From: Paraburkholderia caffeinilytica
Lineage (GTDB): Bacteria > Pseudomonadota > Gammaproteobacteria > Burkholderiales > Burkholderiaceae
Length of the DNA: 64,000 bases
Assembly: GCF_003368325.1 (NCBI RefSeq)
Contig: NZ_CP031467.1
Coordinates: 2,418,001-2,482,000 of the forward strand
Reading direction: 5' to 3'
The notes under the pieces are model-generated. The model saw only the letters and a program-made list of their open reading frames with translations, was not told the DNA's origin and searched no databases. The translations under genes were made by a program, and so were the position numbers. Below are positions 39,272-48,670 of this stretch, in pieces (within the stretch, counting starts at the first letter, position 1; each line of letters starts with the position of its first letter).

Positions 39272-40429
39272 ATGAGCGTCAAGCCCTGGCAGCGCCGGCC
39301 GTCGGCGCTCGCCCGGCAGGCGCTGGGGCTGTACACGGCGCTGATCGTCTACGGGTCGTGGTATCCGTTTTCCGGCTGGCGTTCGCTCGGCCTCGCTCCG
39401 TTTGCCTATCTGTCCGATCCCATGCCGCAGTACCTGACGGCGTTCGACGTCGTCACGAACGTGCTCGGCTATATGCCGTTCGGCGCGCTGGTGGTGCTCG
39501 CGCTGTATCCGCGCTGGCGCGGCACGCTGGCGGTCACGTTGGCGTTCGTGCTTGGCGGATTGCTGTCGAGCGTGATGGAAGCGGTGCAAACCTATCTGCC
39601 GACGCGCGTTGCCTCCAATCTCGATCTGGCCGCCAATGCGCTCGGCGCGCTGCTCGGCGCGGCGATCATGTCGCCGGCCACAGGCGCGTTGCTCGATCGC
39701 GGCTTGCTGCGGCGCGTGCGGCTCCTCTGGTTCGAGCGCGACACGGCGGCGCTCGTCTGTCTCGTCGCGTTGTGGCCGTTCGCGACCATGTACCCGGCGC
39801 CCCGCCTCTTCGGTCTCGGCAACTGGCCGCGCGAACTGTGGCTGCGTTTCGATTCGACGACGCAAGACGTCCTGCTCGCATGGACGCCGCCGGCCTGGCA
39901 CGTCAGCACGTGGCCGGCGCTGGTTGCCGCCTGGCTGCCGGACGACGCCTGGGAGGCCGCCATCACCACGCTCAATCTGTTCGCCGCACTCGCCCTGGCC
40001 TCGCTGCCGGTGCGCCGCCATGCGCCGCTCGTGCGCCTGTTGATCGTGTTTATCGTCGCGACCTTGTGTGTCAAGGCGGGCGCGACGTTTCTGCAATCGC
40101 AGTCCGGCCTTGCGTTCGACTGGGCGACGCCCGGTGCGCTGGCAGGGCTCGTGTGCGGCACCGTCGCGGCGCTGCTGGCGTTGTGTTTGCGGCGCAGATT
40201 GCGTGCGGCGCTCGCGGCCTGCGCGCTCACGGTCGCGCTGGTGTTCGTCAATCTGCTGCCGGTCAATCCGTATTTCGATGCCGTGCTGGCCGACTGGCGC
40301 CAGGGGCGGTATCTGCACTTCAACGGTCTCGCGCACTGGATCGCGTGGGTCTGGCCCTATGCGGCGTTAGTGTGGCTCGCTTATCTCGTCGAACAGGTAT
40401 GGCTCAAGCGGCGCGTGAAGCAGGCATGA
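39272..40429 (+). CDS. VanZ-family membrane protein
   Basis: A 385-residue polytopic membrane protein with about nine or ten transmembrane helices. The VanZ-like part is N-terminal (about 15-125: YGSWYPFSGWR, NVLGYMPFGALVVLAL, LSSVMEAVQTYLPTR). The C-terminal half has further helices without a recognised domain. It follows the lipoprotein gene by 31 bp and may belong to the MCE operon. Function is unknown; VanZ itself gives low-level teicoplanin resistance, which does not imply that role here. Confidence 0.87.
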   Translation: MSVKPWQRRPSALARQALGLYTALIVYGSWYPFSGWRSLGLAPFAYLSDPMPQYLTAFDVVTNVLGYMPFGALVVLALYPRWRGTLAVTLAFVLGGLLSSVMEAVQTYLPTRVASNLDLAANALGALLGAAIMSPATGALLDRGLLRRVRLLWFERDTAALVCLVALWPFATMYPAPRLFGLGNWPRELWLRFDSTTQDVLLAWTPPAWHVSTWPALVAAWLPDDAWEAAITTLNLFAALALASLPVRRHAPLVRLLIVFIVATLCVKAGATFLQSQSGLAFDWATPGALAGLVCGTVAALLALCLRRRLRAALAACALTVALVFVNLLPVNPYFDAVLADWRQGRYLHFNGLAHWIAWVWPYAALVWLAYLVEQVWLKRRVKQA

Positions 40430-40603
40430 GCGAAGGCCGACGCGTGTGCGCGGCCGGATCAGGCGCATCGTGTCCCACCAGATCGCGTCAGGTCACTCAG
40501 GTCACTCAGTCATTCAGTGCGCACCCCACAAGGCGCACTGCCAGCCCGGCCGGGCTGCGAGCCGCCGTGCATCCGCCGCTCAGCGACCGCCGGCCCCGCT
40601 CGC

Positions 40604-40609
40604 TATAAT
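40604..40609 (+). promoter_or_regulatory. Candidate -10 of the ferredoxin gene
   Basis: A perfect TATAAT lies 71 bp upstream of the ferredoxin ATG. No good -35 was found at 16-18 bp. Confidence 0.4.
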
Positions 40610-40680
40610 CGTCCGCACAACTGGTGTGCTTCGGCGCTTCCAGCGCCATTCCCATTCTTGCAGTCTCGCCCCCGGACATC

Positions 40681-41004
40681 ATGGATTCCTTTTACAAGTA
40701 CCACGTCTTCTTCTGTCTCAATCAGCGCGATCCCGGCGCGGAGCGCCCGAGCTGCGCGAATTGCAACGCGCAGGCGATGCAGGAACACGCAAAGAAACGC
40801 GTGAAGCAACTCGGCCTTGCCGGCCCCGGCCAGGTGCGTATCAACAAGGCCGGCTGCCTCGAGCGCTGCGAACTCGGCCCGGCGCTCGTCGTGTATCCGG
40901 AAGGTGTCTGGTACACCTATGTCGACGAGAGCGACATCGACGAAATCGTCGATTCGCATCTGGTGAACGGCAAAATCGTCGAGCGTCTGAAAATCGATCA
41001 ATAA
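40681..41004 (+). CDS. Thioredoxin-fold [2Fe-2S] ferredoxin
   Basis: A 107-residue ferredoxin of the thioredoxin-like [2Fe-2S] type. Cysteines at 12, 25, 28, 59 and 63 include the four expected ligands (Cys12, Cys25, Cys59, Cys63). It is a soluble electron carrier; the partner is unknown. It lies 8 bp before an alpha/beta hydrolase gene, so the two are probably cotranscribed. Confidence 0.9.
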   Translation: MDSFYKYHVFFCLNQRDPGAERPSCANCNAQAMQEHAKKRVKQLGLAGPGQVRINKAGCLERCELGPALVVYPEGVWYTYVDESDIDEIVDSHLVNGKIVERLKIDQ

Positions 41005-41012
41005 GCCTCACC

Positions 41013-41657
41013 ATGAACGCACATACGAAGAAATATCTGATCGACGGCCCGGTCGGCAAGATCGAGGTCGCGCGGGATCTGCCCGACGCGATGCGCGAGA
41101 ACGGCGCCGCGCCGCGCGGCATCGCGCTGGTCGCGCACCCGCATCCGCTGTTCGGCGGCACGATGGACAACAAGGTCGCGCAGACGCTCGCCCGCACGCT
41201 CGTGCAGTTGAACTACGTGACGTATCGCTCGAATTTTCGGGGTGTGGGCGAAACGCAGGGCGAGCATGACGCCGGTATCGGCGAGCGCGACGATCTGCGC
41301 GCCGTGCTCGATCACATGCGCACGCAAGCAGGACAGGGCGATCTGCCCCTCGTACTGGCGGGTTTTTCGTTCGGCACCTTCGTGCTGTCGCATGTGGCCG
41401 CGAAGCTGCGCGAAGAAGGTCAGGCGATCGAGCGGATCGTGTTCGTGGGCACTGCGGCGAGCCGGTGGGAAGTCGCGCCTGTGCCGGAAAACACGCTTGT
41501 GATTCACGGTGAAATCGACGAGACCGTTCCCATTCAGTCGGTTTACGACTGGGCGCGGCCGCAGGAATTGCCGGTCGTCGTGATTCCGGGGGCAGAGCAT
41601 TTTCTACATCGCAAGCTGCACGTCCTGAAGCGGATCATCGTCGACGCGTGGCGCTAA
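41013..41657 (+). CDS. Alpha/beta hydrolase
   Basis: A 214-residue small hydrolase. AHPHPLFGGTMDNKV (about 41-55) is the oxyanion-region signature of this proteobacterial subgroup, the nucleophile elbow is GFSFGT (Ser119), and His of AEHFLH near 200 completes the triad. It is cytoplasmic with no signal peptide. It is probably translated from the ferredoxin transcript. The substrate is unknown. Confidence 0.88.
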   Translation: MNAHTKKYLIDGPVGKIEVARDLPDAMRENGAAPRGIALVAHPHPLFGGTMDNKVAQTLARTLVQLNYVTYRSNFRGVGETQGEHDAGIGERDDLRAVLDHMRTQAGQGDLPLVLAGFSFGTFVLSHVAAKLREEGQAIERIVFVGTAASRWEVAPVPENTLVIHGEIDETVPIQSVYDWARPQELPVVVIPGAEHFLHRKLHVLKRIIVDAWR

Positions 41658-41989
41658 GGGACACACGCGGAGGGCGCCGCGCGTGTTTTCCGGGGTACAG
41701 GTACGTGCAAACGCTAATTAATCGCCCCCCTTTGGTCAAAGATGCCAGGATAGCGCGCGTATAATGAGCGCTCTTTTTTGGGCGCAGCATTGCCCACCCG
41801 GCAGTTCGCGCGACGCGTAGCTTCTTTCACGCGCGCAGCGGTGCCGGATGCGAGGCGTGCTGCGCGAACCGATCGCGTTGCCGGAAGTCCAATGGGCGCC
41901 GCGCCGTTTTTACGGCCTGACGCTCGCCGACCGGCTCCTCCAATCTGTGCGCCCTGCGCGCGATGTATTTTTCCGCACGAATCGACCCT
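41658..41989 (+). promoter_or_regulatory. Long leader and promoter region of the D,D-carboxypeptidase gene
   Basis: About 330 bp without a supported gene. A perfect -10 TATAAT is at 41760-41765; the -35 is weak. If this promoter is used, the transcript has a leader of about 220 bases. No riboswitch or hairpin family was recognised in it. Confidence 0.45.
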
Positions 41990-43219
41990 ATGCGTTTCTC
42001 CACCTCCGGCCGCACGTCATTCCCGTCAGTTTCTTCTTTCGTTCCCCCTACGCTTAGCCGTGCCGTGACGCTCGGCATCGTGCTGCCGGCAACGCTCGTT
42101 GCCAGCACGGCGTTCGCGCAGGTGCCGCCGCCCGCGGTGAACGCGCGCTCGTGGGTGCTCGTCGACGCCACCAGCAATCAGGTGCTCGCATCGGGCAATG
42201 CCGACGAACGCGTCGAACCGGCCTCGCTGACCAAGCTGATGACCGCGTACCTCGTCTTCGAAGCACTGCAGACGAAGAAGATCACGATGGACCAGACCGT
42301 GATGCCGAGCGAAGCGGTGCGCCGCGTGCGCACCGACGAATCGCGCATGTTCATCGAAGCGAACAAGCCGGTGACCGTGCACGATCTGGTGTACGGCATG
42401 ATCATCCAGTCGGGTAACGACGCGGCGATCGCGCTGGCCGAACTGGTGGGCGGCAGCGAGTCGCAGTTCGTCAACATGATGAACACCGAAGCGCAGAAAC
42501 TCGGCATGAAGAACACGCATTTTGCCGACGTGAACGGCATGCCCGACCCGCAGCACTACACCACGGCGGGCGACCTCGCGGTGCTGTCTGCGCGCCTGAT
42601 TCGTGACTTCCCCGACTACTACAACATTTTCTCGGTCAAGGAATTCACGTACAACAAGATCAAGCAGCCGAACCGCAACCGTCTGCTCTGGATCGACCCG
42701 ACGGTGGATGGCCTGAAGACCGGTCACACGCAAGCGGCCGGCTATTGCCTGATCGCCAGCGCGAAGCGTTCGATGCCGGGCACGGCCGACGGCACGCGCC
42801 GTCTCGTCTCGGTGATGATGGGCGAGGTCAAGGAACACGACCGCGTGCAGGACAGCCTGAAGATGCTGAACTACGGCTACACCGCGTACGACACGGTGCG
42901 TCTGTACAAGGCGAGCCAGGTGGTGGGCACGCCGCGCGTCTACAAGGGGGCGCAGGACACCGTGCAGATCGGCGTGAAGGGCGATCAGTTCATCACCGTG
43001 CCGAAGGGCATGGGCGACAAGGTGAAGCCGCAGATCGAGCAGATCGATCCGCTGGTCGCGCCGATCGCGAACGGTCAGCAGGTCGGCACGGCGAAGCTCG
43101 TGGCCGACGGCAAGGTGCTGGCGCAGTTCCCGATCGTCGCGTTGCAGGCCGTGCCGCAAGCCGGCGTGGTCGGCCGCGTGTGGGATTCGCTGATGCTGAT
43201 GTTCAACAAGAAGAAGTAA
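41990..43219 (+). CDS. dacC: D-alanyl-D-alanine carboxypeptidase (PBP5/6 type)
   Basis: A 409-residue low-molecular-mass penicillin-binding protein. The signal peptide ends at about Ala43. Active-site motifs are SLTK (Ser79-Lys82), SGN (141-143) and KTG (243-245), followed by the PBP5 C-terminal domain and an amphipathic terminal helix VGRVWDSLMLMFNKKK that anchors it to the inner membrane. It trims the terminal D-Ala from peptidoglycan stem peptides. The next gene, a D-amino acid aminotransferase 13 bp on, deals with D-alanine, a functional match. ATG 41963 is an alternative start. Confidence 0.94.
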   Translation: MRFSTSGRTSFPSVSSFVPPTLSRAVTLGIVLPATLVASTAFAQVPPPAVNARSWVLVDATSNQVLASGNADERVEPASLTKLMTAYLVFEALQTKKITMDQTVMPSEAVRRVRTDESRMFIEANKPVTVHDLVYGMIIQSGNDAAIALAELVGGSESQFVNMMNTEAQKLGMKNTHFADVNGMPDPQHYTTAGDLAVLSARLIRDFPDYYNIFSVKEFTYNKIKQPNRNRLLWIDPTVDGLKTGHTQAAGYCLIASAKRSMPGTADGTRRLVSVMMGEVKEHDRVQDSLKMLNYGYTAYDTVRLYKASQVVGTPRVYKGAQDTVQIGVKGDQFITVPKGMGDKVKPQIEQIDPLVAPIANGQQVGTAKLVADGKVLAQFPIVALQAVPQAGVVGRVWDSLMLMFNKKK

Positions 43220-43232
43220 GAGCCTGATTGCG

Positions 43233-44189
43233 ATGACCGCTGTTTCCGATGTTTCGCCCGATCCGATCGTTTATCTGAACGGCGAGCTGGTGCCCTTGTC
43301 CGAAGCGCGCGTGCCGGTTCTCGACCGCGGCTTTATTTTCGGCGACGGCATTTACGAAGTCGCGCCGTTGTATCCGCATGCGAGCGGCCGTACGGCGTTT
43401 CGCTTCAGGCATCATCTGGCGCGGCTCGCGCGTTCGCTGGACAAGATCGGCATCGTCAATCCGTTCGACAACGCCGGCTGGCGCGAACTGATCGATCGCG
43501 TGGTTGCGGCCAATGAAGCGGACGCCGGCCTGCGCGCCGATCAGGACGCGATTGCCTATGTTCAGATCACGCGGGGTGTCGCGAAGCGCGGTCACGCGTT
43601 CCCGGCCGGCATCCAGCCGACCGTGTTCGTGATGGTCACGCCGCTGAACCTGCCGGACGCCGCCCAGCGCGCGCAGGGCGTGCGCTGCGTTACTGCTGAA
43701 GACCGTCGCTGGCTCAATTGCGACATCAAATCGGTGTCGCTGCTCGGCAATGTGCTGATGGCGCAGTACGCAGCCGAAAACGACGCGTTCGAGACAATCC
43801 AGTTTCGCGACGGCATGCTGACCGAAGGTTCGTCGTCGAATATCTGGATGGTGAAAGACGGCGTGCTATATGCGCCGCCGCGCAGCCACAAGATTCTCGA
43901 AGGGATTCGCTACCGTTTGATCGAGGAGCTGGCGAGCGAATGCGGCATCCGCTTCGAGGCGCGCGAGATCGCCGAAGCGGAGCTGCGTGCCGCCGACGAG
44001 ATTCTGGTCAGTTCCGCCACCAAGGAAGTGCTGCCGGTCACGCAACTCGATGGTCGGCCGGTTGGCGACGGTAAGCCGGGCGCGGTGTTCGCGGCGTTGT
44101 ACGCGGCCTATCAGCGTGCCAAGGCCAAGGAAGCGCAAGAAGCGCAGCAAGGAGTAGAAAGTGAATCCCGCGAAAGAATCGTTGCTTGA
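43233..44189 (+). CDS. dat: D-amino acid aminotransferase
   Basis: A 318-residue class IV PLP aminotransferase. The PLP lysine is Lys166 in CDIKSVSLLGN, and LTEGSSSNIW (about 197-206) is the class signature. It interconverts D-alanine and D-glutamate or similar D-amino acids. It lies 13 bp after the D,D-carboxypeptidase gene, which releases D-alanine, and overlaps the YbeD gene by 29 bp. The C-terminal 30 residues are Ala/Glu/Gln-rich. Confidence 0.93.
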   Translation: MTAVSDVSPDPIVYLNGELVPLSEARVPVLDRGFIFGDGIYEVAPLYPHASGRTAFRFRHHLARLARSLDKIGIVNPFDNAGWRELIDRVVAANEADAGLRADQDAIAYVQITRGVAKRGHAFPAGIQPTVFVMVTPLNLPDAAQRAQGVRCVTAEDRRWLNCDIKSVSLLGNVLMAQYAAENDAFETIQFRDGMLTEGSSSNIWMVKDGVLYAPPRSHKILEGIRYRLIEELASECGIRFEAREIAEAELRAADEILVSSATKEVLPVTQLDGRPVGDGKPGAVFAALYAAYQRAKAKEAQEAQQGVESESRERIVA

Positions 44190-44430
44190 GTTTCCGTGCG
44201 ACTTTCCCATCAAGATCATGGGCAAGTCGCATCCCGAGTTCGCCGAGACGATCGTCACGGTGGTTCGGCAGTTCGATAACGAAGTCGACCCGGCTCGCGT
44301 GGAGACGCGGCCGTCCAGCGGCGGCAACTACACCGGTTTGACGATTACCGTGCGCGCGACGAGCCAGGCGCAGCTCGACGATATCTATCGTGCGCTGACC
44401 GGCCATCCGATGGTGAAAGTGGTGCTCTAA
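44161..44430 (+). CDS. ybeD: YbeD family (DUF493) protein
   Basis: An 89-residue protein of the UPF0250/YbeD family with ESLLEFPCDFPIKIMGK at the start and an ACT-like fold. The start is GTG at 44161, preceded by AAGGAG inside the aminotransferase gene; the overlap of 29 bp suggests translational coupling. In enterobacteria ybeD lies between dacA and lipB, and here it lies between dacC-dat and lipB-lipA, so the neighbourhood is conserved apart from the LysR/DUF2917 insertion. Confidence 0.93.
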   Translation: MNPAKESLLEFPCDFPIKIMGKSHPEFAETIVTVVRQFDNEVDPARVETRPSSGGNYTGLTITVRATSQAQLDDIYRALTGHPMVKVVL

Positions 44431-44509
44431 GTCACGGTCCGAGCTGGTGCAGGCGCCGCTTTGACTTTGGCGCCCGCACTGTGGATGGTGCCAATGACGA
44501 TGCCTCGTA

Positions 44510-45478
44510 TTACGGCGTGACGCGCAATGCGTCTGCCGCCAGATCGGCACAGGCTGCAGGGCCTGCCTCGCAAGCCCGCTCGAAAAGCTGTTTGAACCGT
44601 CCCACTTCTTCGAATACCCACGTGCGGAATGCCTTCACACGTGCGGTTTCCAGCATCTGCGGCGGGCAGATGAAGTAGTACTGCCATGGGCTTGGCCCAT
44701 CCACATCGAATAGCCGCACAAGGCGGCCCGCCGCGATCTCGTGCATCGCCAGCGACCGGCGCGTGAGCGCGACCCCCTGGCCGTCGATGGCCGCCTGCAG
44801 CAGATTCGACGAATCCTGATACAACACGCCGCGCTTCGGTTCCTGCCAGTCGGTGAGGCCCGCGGCGTCGAACCATGGGCGCCAGAGTTCGTCGTCCGAG
44901 CGCAGCAGCTGGACCTTGGCCAGATCGGCCGGCGTTTGCGGTAGCTTGCCGCCGTTGAAGTCCGGCGCGCAAGCCGGAAAGAAGATCTCCTCCAGCAGCA
45001 ACTCCGAGTGCAGCCCCGAGTATTTGCCGTAGCCGAAGCGGATCGCCACGTCGACGTCGTCGCGCGCGAAGTCCGTCAGCGCGTTGGTGGACAGCAGTTC
45101 GAGGTCCCACTGGGGGTGCGCCTCGATAAAGCTGCCGATGCGAGGGGTCACCCAGCGCGCTGCAAACGAGGACAGCATGGACACGACAAGACGCCGCTCG
45201 CGGTCGCCGGCGCGGATCTCGCGGGTGGCGTCGGCAAGCGCCATCAGCGCGGTGCGCACGCGCGTGGCATAGCGGCGGCCCGTGTCCGTGAGCCGTACGC
45301 GCTTGCCGTCGCGGGCGAACAGCGTGATGCCTAACTCCGCCTCCAGCGCGCGGATCTGGTGGCTGACGGCGCCGTGCGTGACGAACAGTTCGTCGGCGGC
45401 GCGCGAGAAGCTCTCGTGGCGGGCGGCGGCTTCGAACGCCTTGATGGCGTTCAGCGGGGGTAATTGCCGGAGGTCCAT
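44510..45478 (-). CDS. LysR-family regulator, GcvA-like
   Basis: A 322-residue LysR regulator. The winged helix (about 5-65, LNAIKAFEAAARHESFSRAADEL) and the type 2 periplasmic-binding effector domain (about 92-300) are of the GcvA subgroup. The ATG at 45478 follows a weak ribosome site; an upstream start adds five residues. It is divergent from the DUF2917 gene, 98 bp apart, the usual arrangement of a LysR protein and its target. It interrupts the ybeD-lipB neighbourhood. Confidence 0.92.
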   Translation of the reverse strand: MDLRQLPPLNAIKAFEAAARHESFSRAADELFVTHGAVSHQIRALEAELGITLFARDGKRVRLTDTGRRYATRVRTALMALADATREIRAGDRERRLVVSMLSSFAARWVTPRIGSFIEAHPQWDLELLSTNALTDFARDDVDVAIRFGYGKYSGLHSELLLEEIFFPACAPDFNGGKLPQTPADLAKVQLLRSDDELWRPWFDAAGLTDWQEPKRGVLYQDSSNLLQAAIDGQGVALTRRSLAMHEIAAGRLVRLFDVDGPSPWQYYFICPPQMLETARVKAFRTWVFEEVGRFKQLFERACEAGPAACADLAADALRVTP

Positions 45479-45576
45479 CGCAATATTTCTCACATAGAGG
45501 TGAAAATAGATCGTTTTGCGTAAACCCTTGCTACGCCTAGGATTGTAGTCATGAAACGAATTTTGGCGAGGGCATC

Positions 45577-45903
45577 ATGCGAGAAATTTCCTCTAGTATC
45601 GGCTTTGAAATCCGCAATGGCGAAACCATTCCTATGAAGGTAGCACGCAGCACCAAGCTGGTCGTGCACGGCGGCGCGGTGTGGGTCACGCGCAGCGACG
45701 ATACCGAAGACTACTGGCTGCAGCCCGGCCATACACTGCGGCTGCGGCGCGGCGAACGGTTGTGGTTGAGCGCCGAGGGCAGCACGCATGCGAAGGTCGC
45801 GTTTTCAGTGCCGACGCGCTGCGATGAACGTGCGCTGAACTGGCTCGCGCGGGTCGGCGAACGGCTGGCTGCCCGCATGCGTGGAGGCTGGCGCACGGTG
45901 TGA
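45577..45903 (+). CDS. DUF2917 domain-containing protein
   Basis: A 108-residue protein with a beta-rich cupin-like DUF2917 region (about 15-80, VHGGAVWVTRSDDTEDYWLQPG) and an Arg-rich C-terminal helix. GAGGG lies 5 bp before the ATG. Divergent pairing with the LysR regulator suggests that regulator controls it. The function is unknown. Confidence 0.85.
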   Translation: MREISSSIGFEIRNGETIPMKVARSTKLVVHGGAVWVTRSDDTEDYWLQPGHTLRLRRGERLWLSAEGSTHAKVAFSVPTRCDERALNWLARVGERLAARMRGGWRTV

Positions 45904-46119
45904 GTGCTGGCGGTGCCGCAGGGCGGTGGCGGAACGCAGTTGAACGACGCGAGAGATGAGCGTCGCTCCGAGCGGAACAACGGCGCATTGGTGGGGCGGT
46001 CCGACCGGAGCGACGCTGCACGAAACAATACCTCCGAGACGAATCTGCAGCGCTGCCGCCGCGTCCTGGCGAAGCCGGCTCCGGCGACGATTGCCAGATT
46101 TCGGTAAACTGTCGGGATC

Positions 46120-46845
46120 ATGTGCGCCACCCCGGTTTCCCCGTCTCCAATATCCGCCACGGCGCCGCTTACGCTGCGCTGGCTCGGCAACGAACCCTAC
46201 GAAGCCAGTTTCGAAGCGATGCGCGCGTTTACTGACTCGCGCACCGCCGATACCCCCGACGAGATCTGGCTGGTCGAACACCCTCCCGTCTTCACGCTAG
46301 GTCAGGCCGGCGATCCGGCGCATCTGCTGGCCGCCGACAGCGGCATTCCGCTGGTCAAAGTCGACCGGGGCGGGCAGATCACGTATCACGGACCCGGACA
46401 GGTGGTGGCCTACCTGCTGCTGGACCTGCGCCGGCGCAAGCTGATGGTGCGCGAGATGGTCACGCGGATCGAGCAGGCCGTGATCGACACCCTCGCGGCG
46501 TATAATCTCGCCGGAGAACGCAAGGCGGGCGCTCCCGGTATCTACATGGCGCCCGGGCCGGACGCCGGGTTGCATGCCGGCGCCAAGATCGCCGCGCTGG
46601 GTCTGAAAATCCGCAACGGCTGTAGTTACCACGGCGCGAGCCTGAATGTGAACATGGACTTGCGGCCGTTTCTGGCCATCAACCCATGCGGCTACGCGGG
46701 GCTCGAAACAGTCGATATGGCAACGCTGGGCGTTGCCGCCGGCTGGGACGACGTGGCCCGTACCTTTGCAGCACGCCTCACCGCAAACCTCGACGGCAGT
46801 CCCGCGGCCGTCGCCCAACCGCAGGCCGGTGCTCTCACCGCCTGA
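46120..46845 (+). CDS. lipB: Octanoyl-ACP:protein octanoyltransferase
   Basis: A 241-residue LipB. The catalytic Lys156 is in GAKIAALGL and the nucleophile Cys190 in NPCGYAG, with the [12 protein letters not shown] signature at 83-94. It transfers octanoate from ACP to lipoyl domains. It lies 13 bp before lipA, which completes lipoate synthesis on the same transcript. A -10-like TAAACT about 10 bp before the ATG suggests a very short leader. Confidence 0.97.
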   Translation: MCATPVSPSPISATAPLTLRWLGNEPYEASFEAMRAFTDSRTADTPDEIWLVEHPPVFTLGQAGDPAHLLAADSGIPLVKVDRGGQITYHGPGQVVAYLLLDLRRRKLMVREMVTRIEQAVIDTLAAYNLAGERKAGAPGIYMAPGPDAGLHAGAKIAALGLKIRNGCSYHGASLNVNMDLRPFLAINPCGYAGLETVDMATLGVAAGWDDVARTFAARLTANLDGSPAAVAQPQAGALTA

Positions 46846-46858
46846 CTGGACCGAACGA

Positions 46859-47866
46859 ATGACTGACGTTACCGCGAACCTCGCAGCTTCTCCCGCTCCT
46901 GATGCCGTGCCGGCTTCCGCTGCTCCGTATGACGCCACCGCCAAGCAGAAAGCACAAGCCAAAACCGCCCGTATTCCGATCAAGATCGTCCCGATCGAAA
47001 AGCTGAAAAAACCGGACTGGATCCGCGTCAAAGCGGCCACCGGCAATTCACGCTTCTACGAAATCAAGCAGATTCTGCGCGAGCACAATCTGCACACGGT
47101 GTGCGAAGAAGCGAGCTGCCCGAATATCGGCGAATGCTTCGGTAAGGGCACCGCGACGTTCATGATCATGGGCGACAAGTGCACGCGCCGTTGCCCGTTC
47201 TGCGACGTCGGCCACGGCCGCCCCGATCCGCTCGACGTGGACGAACCGGGCAACCTGGCGCGCACTATCGCCGCGCTGAAGCTGAAGTACGTGGTGATCA
47301 CGAGCGTTGACCGTGACGATCTGCGTGACGGCGGCGCTGCCCACTTCGTGGAATGCATCCGTCAGACGCGCGAGCTGTCGCCGGAAACGCGCATCGAAAT
47401 TCTGACGCCGGACTTCCGCGGCCGTCTGGATCGTGCGATTGGCATTCTGAATGCCGCACCGCCCGATGTGATGAACCACAACCTCGAAACGGTACCGCGT
47501 TTGTACAAGGAAGCGCGCCCGGGTTCGGACTACGCGCATTCGCTGAAGCTGCTGAAGGACTTCAAGGCGCTGCATCCGGACGTCGCGACCAAGTCCGGCC
47601 TGATGGTCGGACTTGGCGAAACCGAAGAAGAAATCCTGCAAGTGATGCGCGATCTGCGCGAGCACGACGTGGACATGCTGACGATCGGTCAGTATCTGCA
47701 ACCGTCGGAGCACCATCTGCCGGTGCGCTCGTACGTGCATCCGGACACGTTCAAGATGTACGAAGAAGAAGCGTACAAAATGGGTTTCACGCACGCAGCG
47801 GTGGGCGCGATGGTTCGCTCCAGCTACCACGCCGACCTGCAAGCACATGGTGCGGGTGTGGTCTGA
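46859..47866 (+). CDS. lipA: Lipoyl synthase
   Basis: A 335-residue radical SAM enzyme. The auxiliary cluster cysteines are Cys82, Cys87 and Cys93 ([12 protein letters not shown]), the radical SAM cysteines are Cys108, Cys112 and Cys115 (CTRRCPFC), and the C-terminal RSSYHAD supplies the serine ligand. It inserts sulfur at C6 and C8 of protein-bound octanoate. It is longer at the N-terminus than E. coli LipA by an Ala-rich extension of about 25 residues. A terminator follows. Confidence 0.98.
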   Translation: MTDVTANLAASPAPDAVPASAAPYDATAKQKAQAKTARIPIKIVPIEKLKKPDWIRVKAATGNSRFYEIKQILREHNLHTVCEEASCPNIGECFGKGTATFMIMGDKCTRRCPFCDVGHGRPDPLDVDEPGNLARTIAALKLKYVVITSVDRDDLRDGGAAHFVECIRQTRELSPETRIEILTPDFRGRLDRAIGILNAAPPDVMNHNLETVPRLYKEARPGSDYAHSLKLLKDFKALHPDVATKSGLMVGLGETEEEILQVMRDLREHDVDMLTIGQYLQPSEHHLPVRSYVHPDTFKMYEEEAYKMGFTHAAVGAMVRSSYHADLQAHGAGVV

Positions 47867-47894
47867 ACGGTTTGGTCGGAGTCGCTGTCTGAAA

Positions 47895-47925
47895 AACAAA
47901 GCCCGCACGTGTTGCGGGCTTTGTT
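47895..47925 (+). terminator. Rho-independent terminator of lipBA
   Basis: A 13-bp stem AACAAAGCCCGCA with TGCGGGCTTTGTT around the loop CGTGT. The T-rich arm follows the GC core on the plus strand, and it also works in reverse for the convergent small membrane-protein gene. Confidence 0.92.
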
Positions 47926-47985
47926 CATTTTGGCAGGCGGGCTTTTGCCGCCTGTGTCATGCATTGGCATGCTTACGCCAGCGAG

Positions 47986-48120
47986 TTACCGGTAATACCG
48001 TGCGAGCAGCATGCAAATCGAGGCGAGCGTTCCACCGATGATCGTGAAGGGGAACATGAGGTCGATAAAGCGATCGCGAAACGCACGGTTCTCGATGACG
48101 TAGTCGATTAGATTAGGCAT
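47986..48120 (-). CDS. 44-residue membrane protein
   Basis: MPNLIDYVIENRAFRDRFIDL is followed by one hydrophobic helix (about 22-40: FPFTIIGGTLASICMLLA) and a basic end RYYR. AGGGAGAAC lies before the ATG, a convincing ribosome site for so short a gene. A TATACT -10-like element lies about 30 bp upstream of that. It follows the 159-residue membrane protein gene by 56 bp on the same strand. No family is recognised. Confidence 0.7.
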   Translation of the reverse strand: MPNLIDYVIENRAFRDRFIDLMFPFTIIGGTLASICMLLARYYR

Positions 48121-48176
48121 GTGGGTTCTCCCTGTGATGCGTGGTGACAAAGTATAGCTCAACCGATGTGGATTAG

Positions 48177-48656
48177 TTAGGTTAACGAATAATGAGATAT
48201 GGAGAAAGAGGTTGCAACGATTGCCGTCATCACCAGTGATAGCCATATAAGCCGTCGGTCACGAGTTTTCTCGCTGTCGCCGGATGCCGGGTGGGAAACG
48301 GAATCGGCTGCGGCGAACGACACGAGTACGGACGCCGCGACGATAAACAACACATGCCAAAGCAACCCCGCCAACATGAAAGCGAGCGTGCTGTTCGTCG
48401 ACGCTTCGCCCAATGAGCAACCGATCTCGTAGCATGCACTGGCGCACATCGAAATGACGACCCATAGCAACTGGCCGTCCCGAATGGCTCTCGTTGCAAT
48501 GCCTTTCGACGCATAGCGATAGAAACGCGAGAAGCTCAACAAAGGCAACAAGGCAATCGGCGCGAACACCGGTACGCCGACATTGAAAAACGACCAACTC
48601 AGGCGGCTAAGCAGGACGATCATAGGAATGCGAAGTGGGGGTAATGCGGAGATCAT
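48177..48656 (-). CDS. Polytopic membrane protein of unknown function
   Basis: A 159-residue protein with four predicted transmembrane helices (about 12-35, 60-80, 90-115 and 137-155). No family is recognised. ATG codons at 48656 and 48623 are both possible starts. Its codon use and local base composition are less GC-rich than neighbouring genes, suggesting later acquisition. It is divergent from tauA, with paired dyads in between, and upstream of the 44-residue membrane protein. Confidence 0.65.
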   Translation of the reverse strand: MISALPPLRIPMIVLLSRLSWSFFNVGVPVFAPIALLPLLSFSRFYRYASKGIATRAIRDGQLLWVVISMCASACYEIGCSLGEASTNSTLAFMLAGLLWHVLFIVAASVLVSFAAADSVSHPASGDSEKTRDRRLIWLSLVMTAIVATSFSISHYSLT

Positions 48657-48670
48657 CCCGCTGCGCTCAA

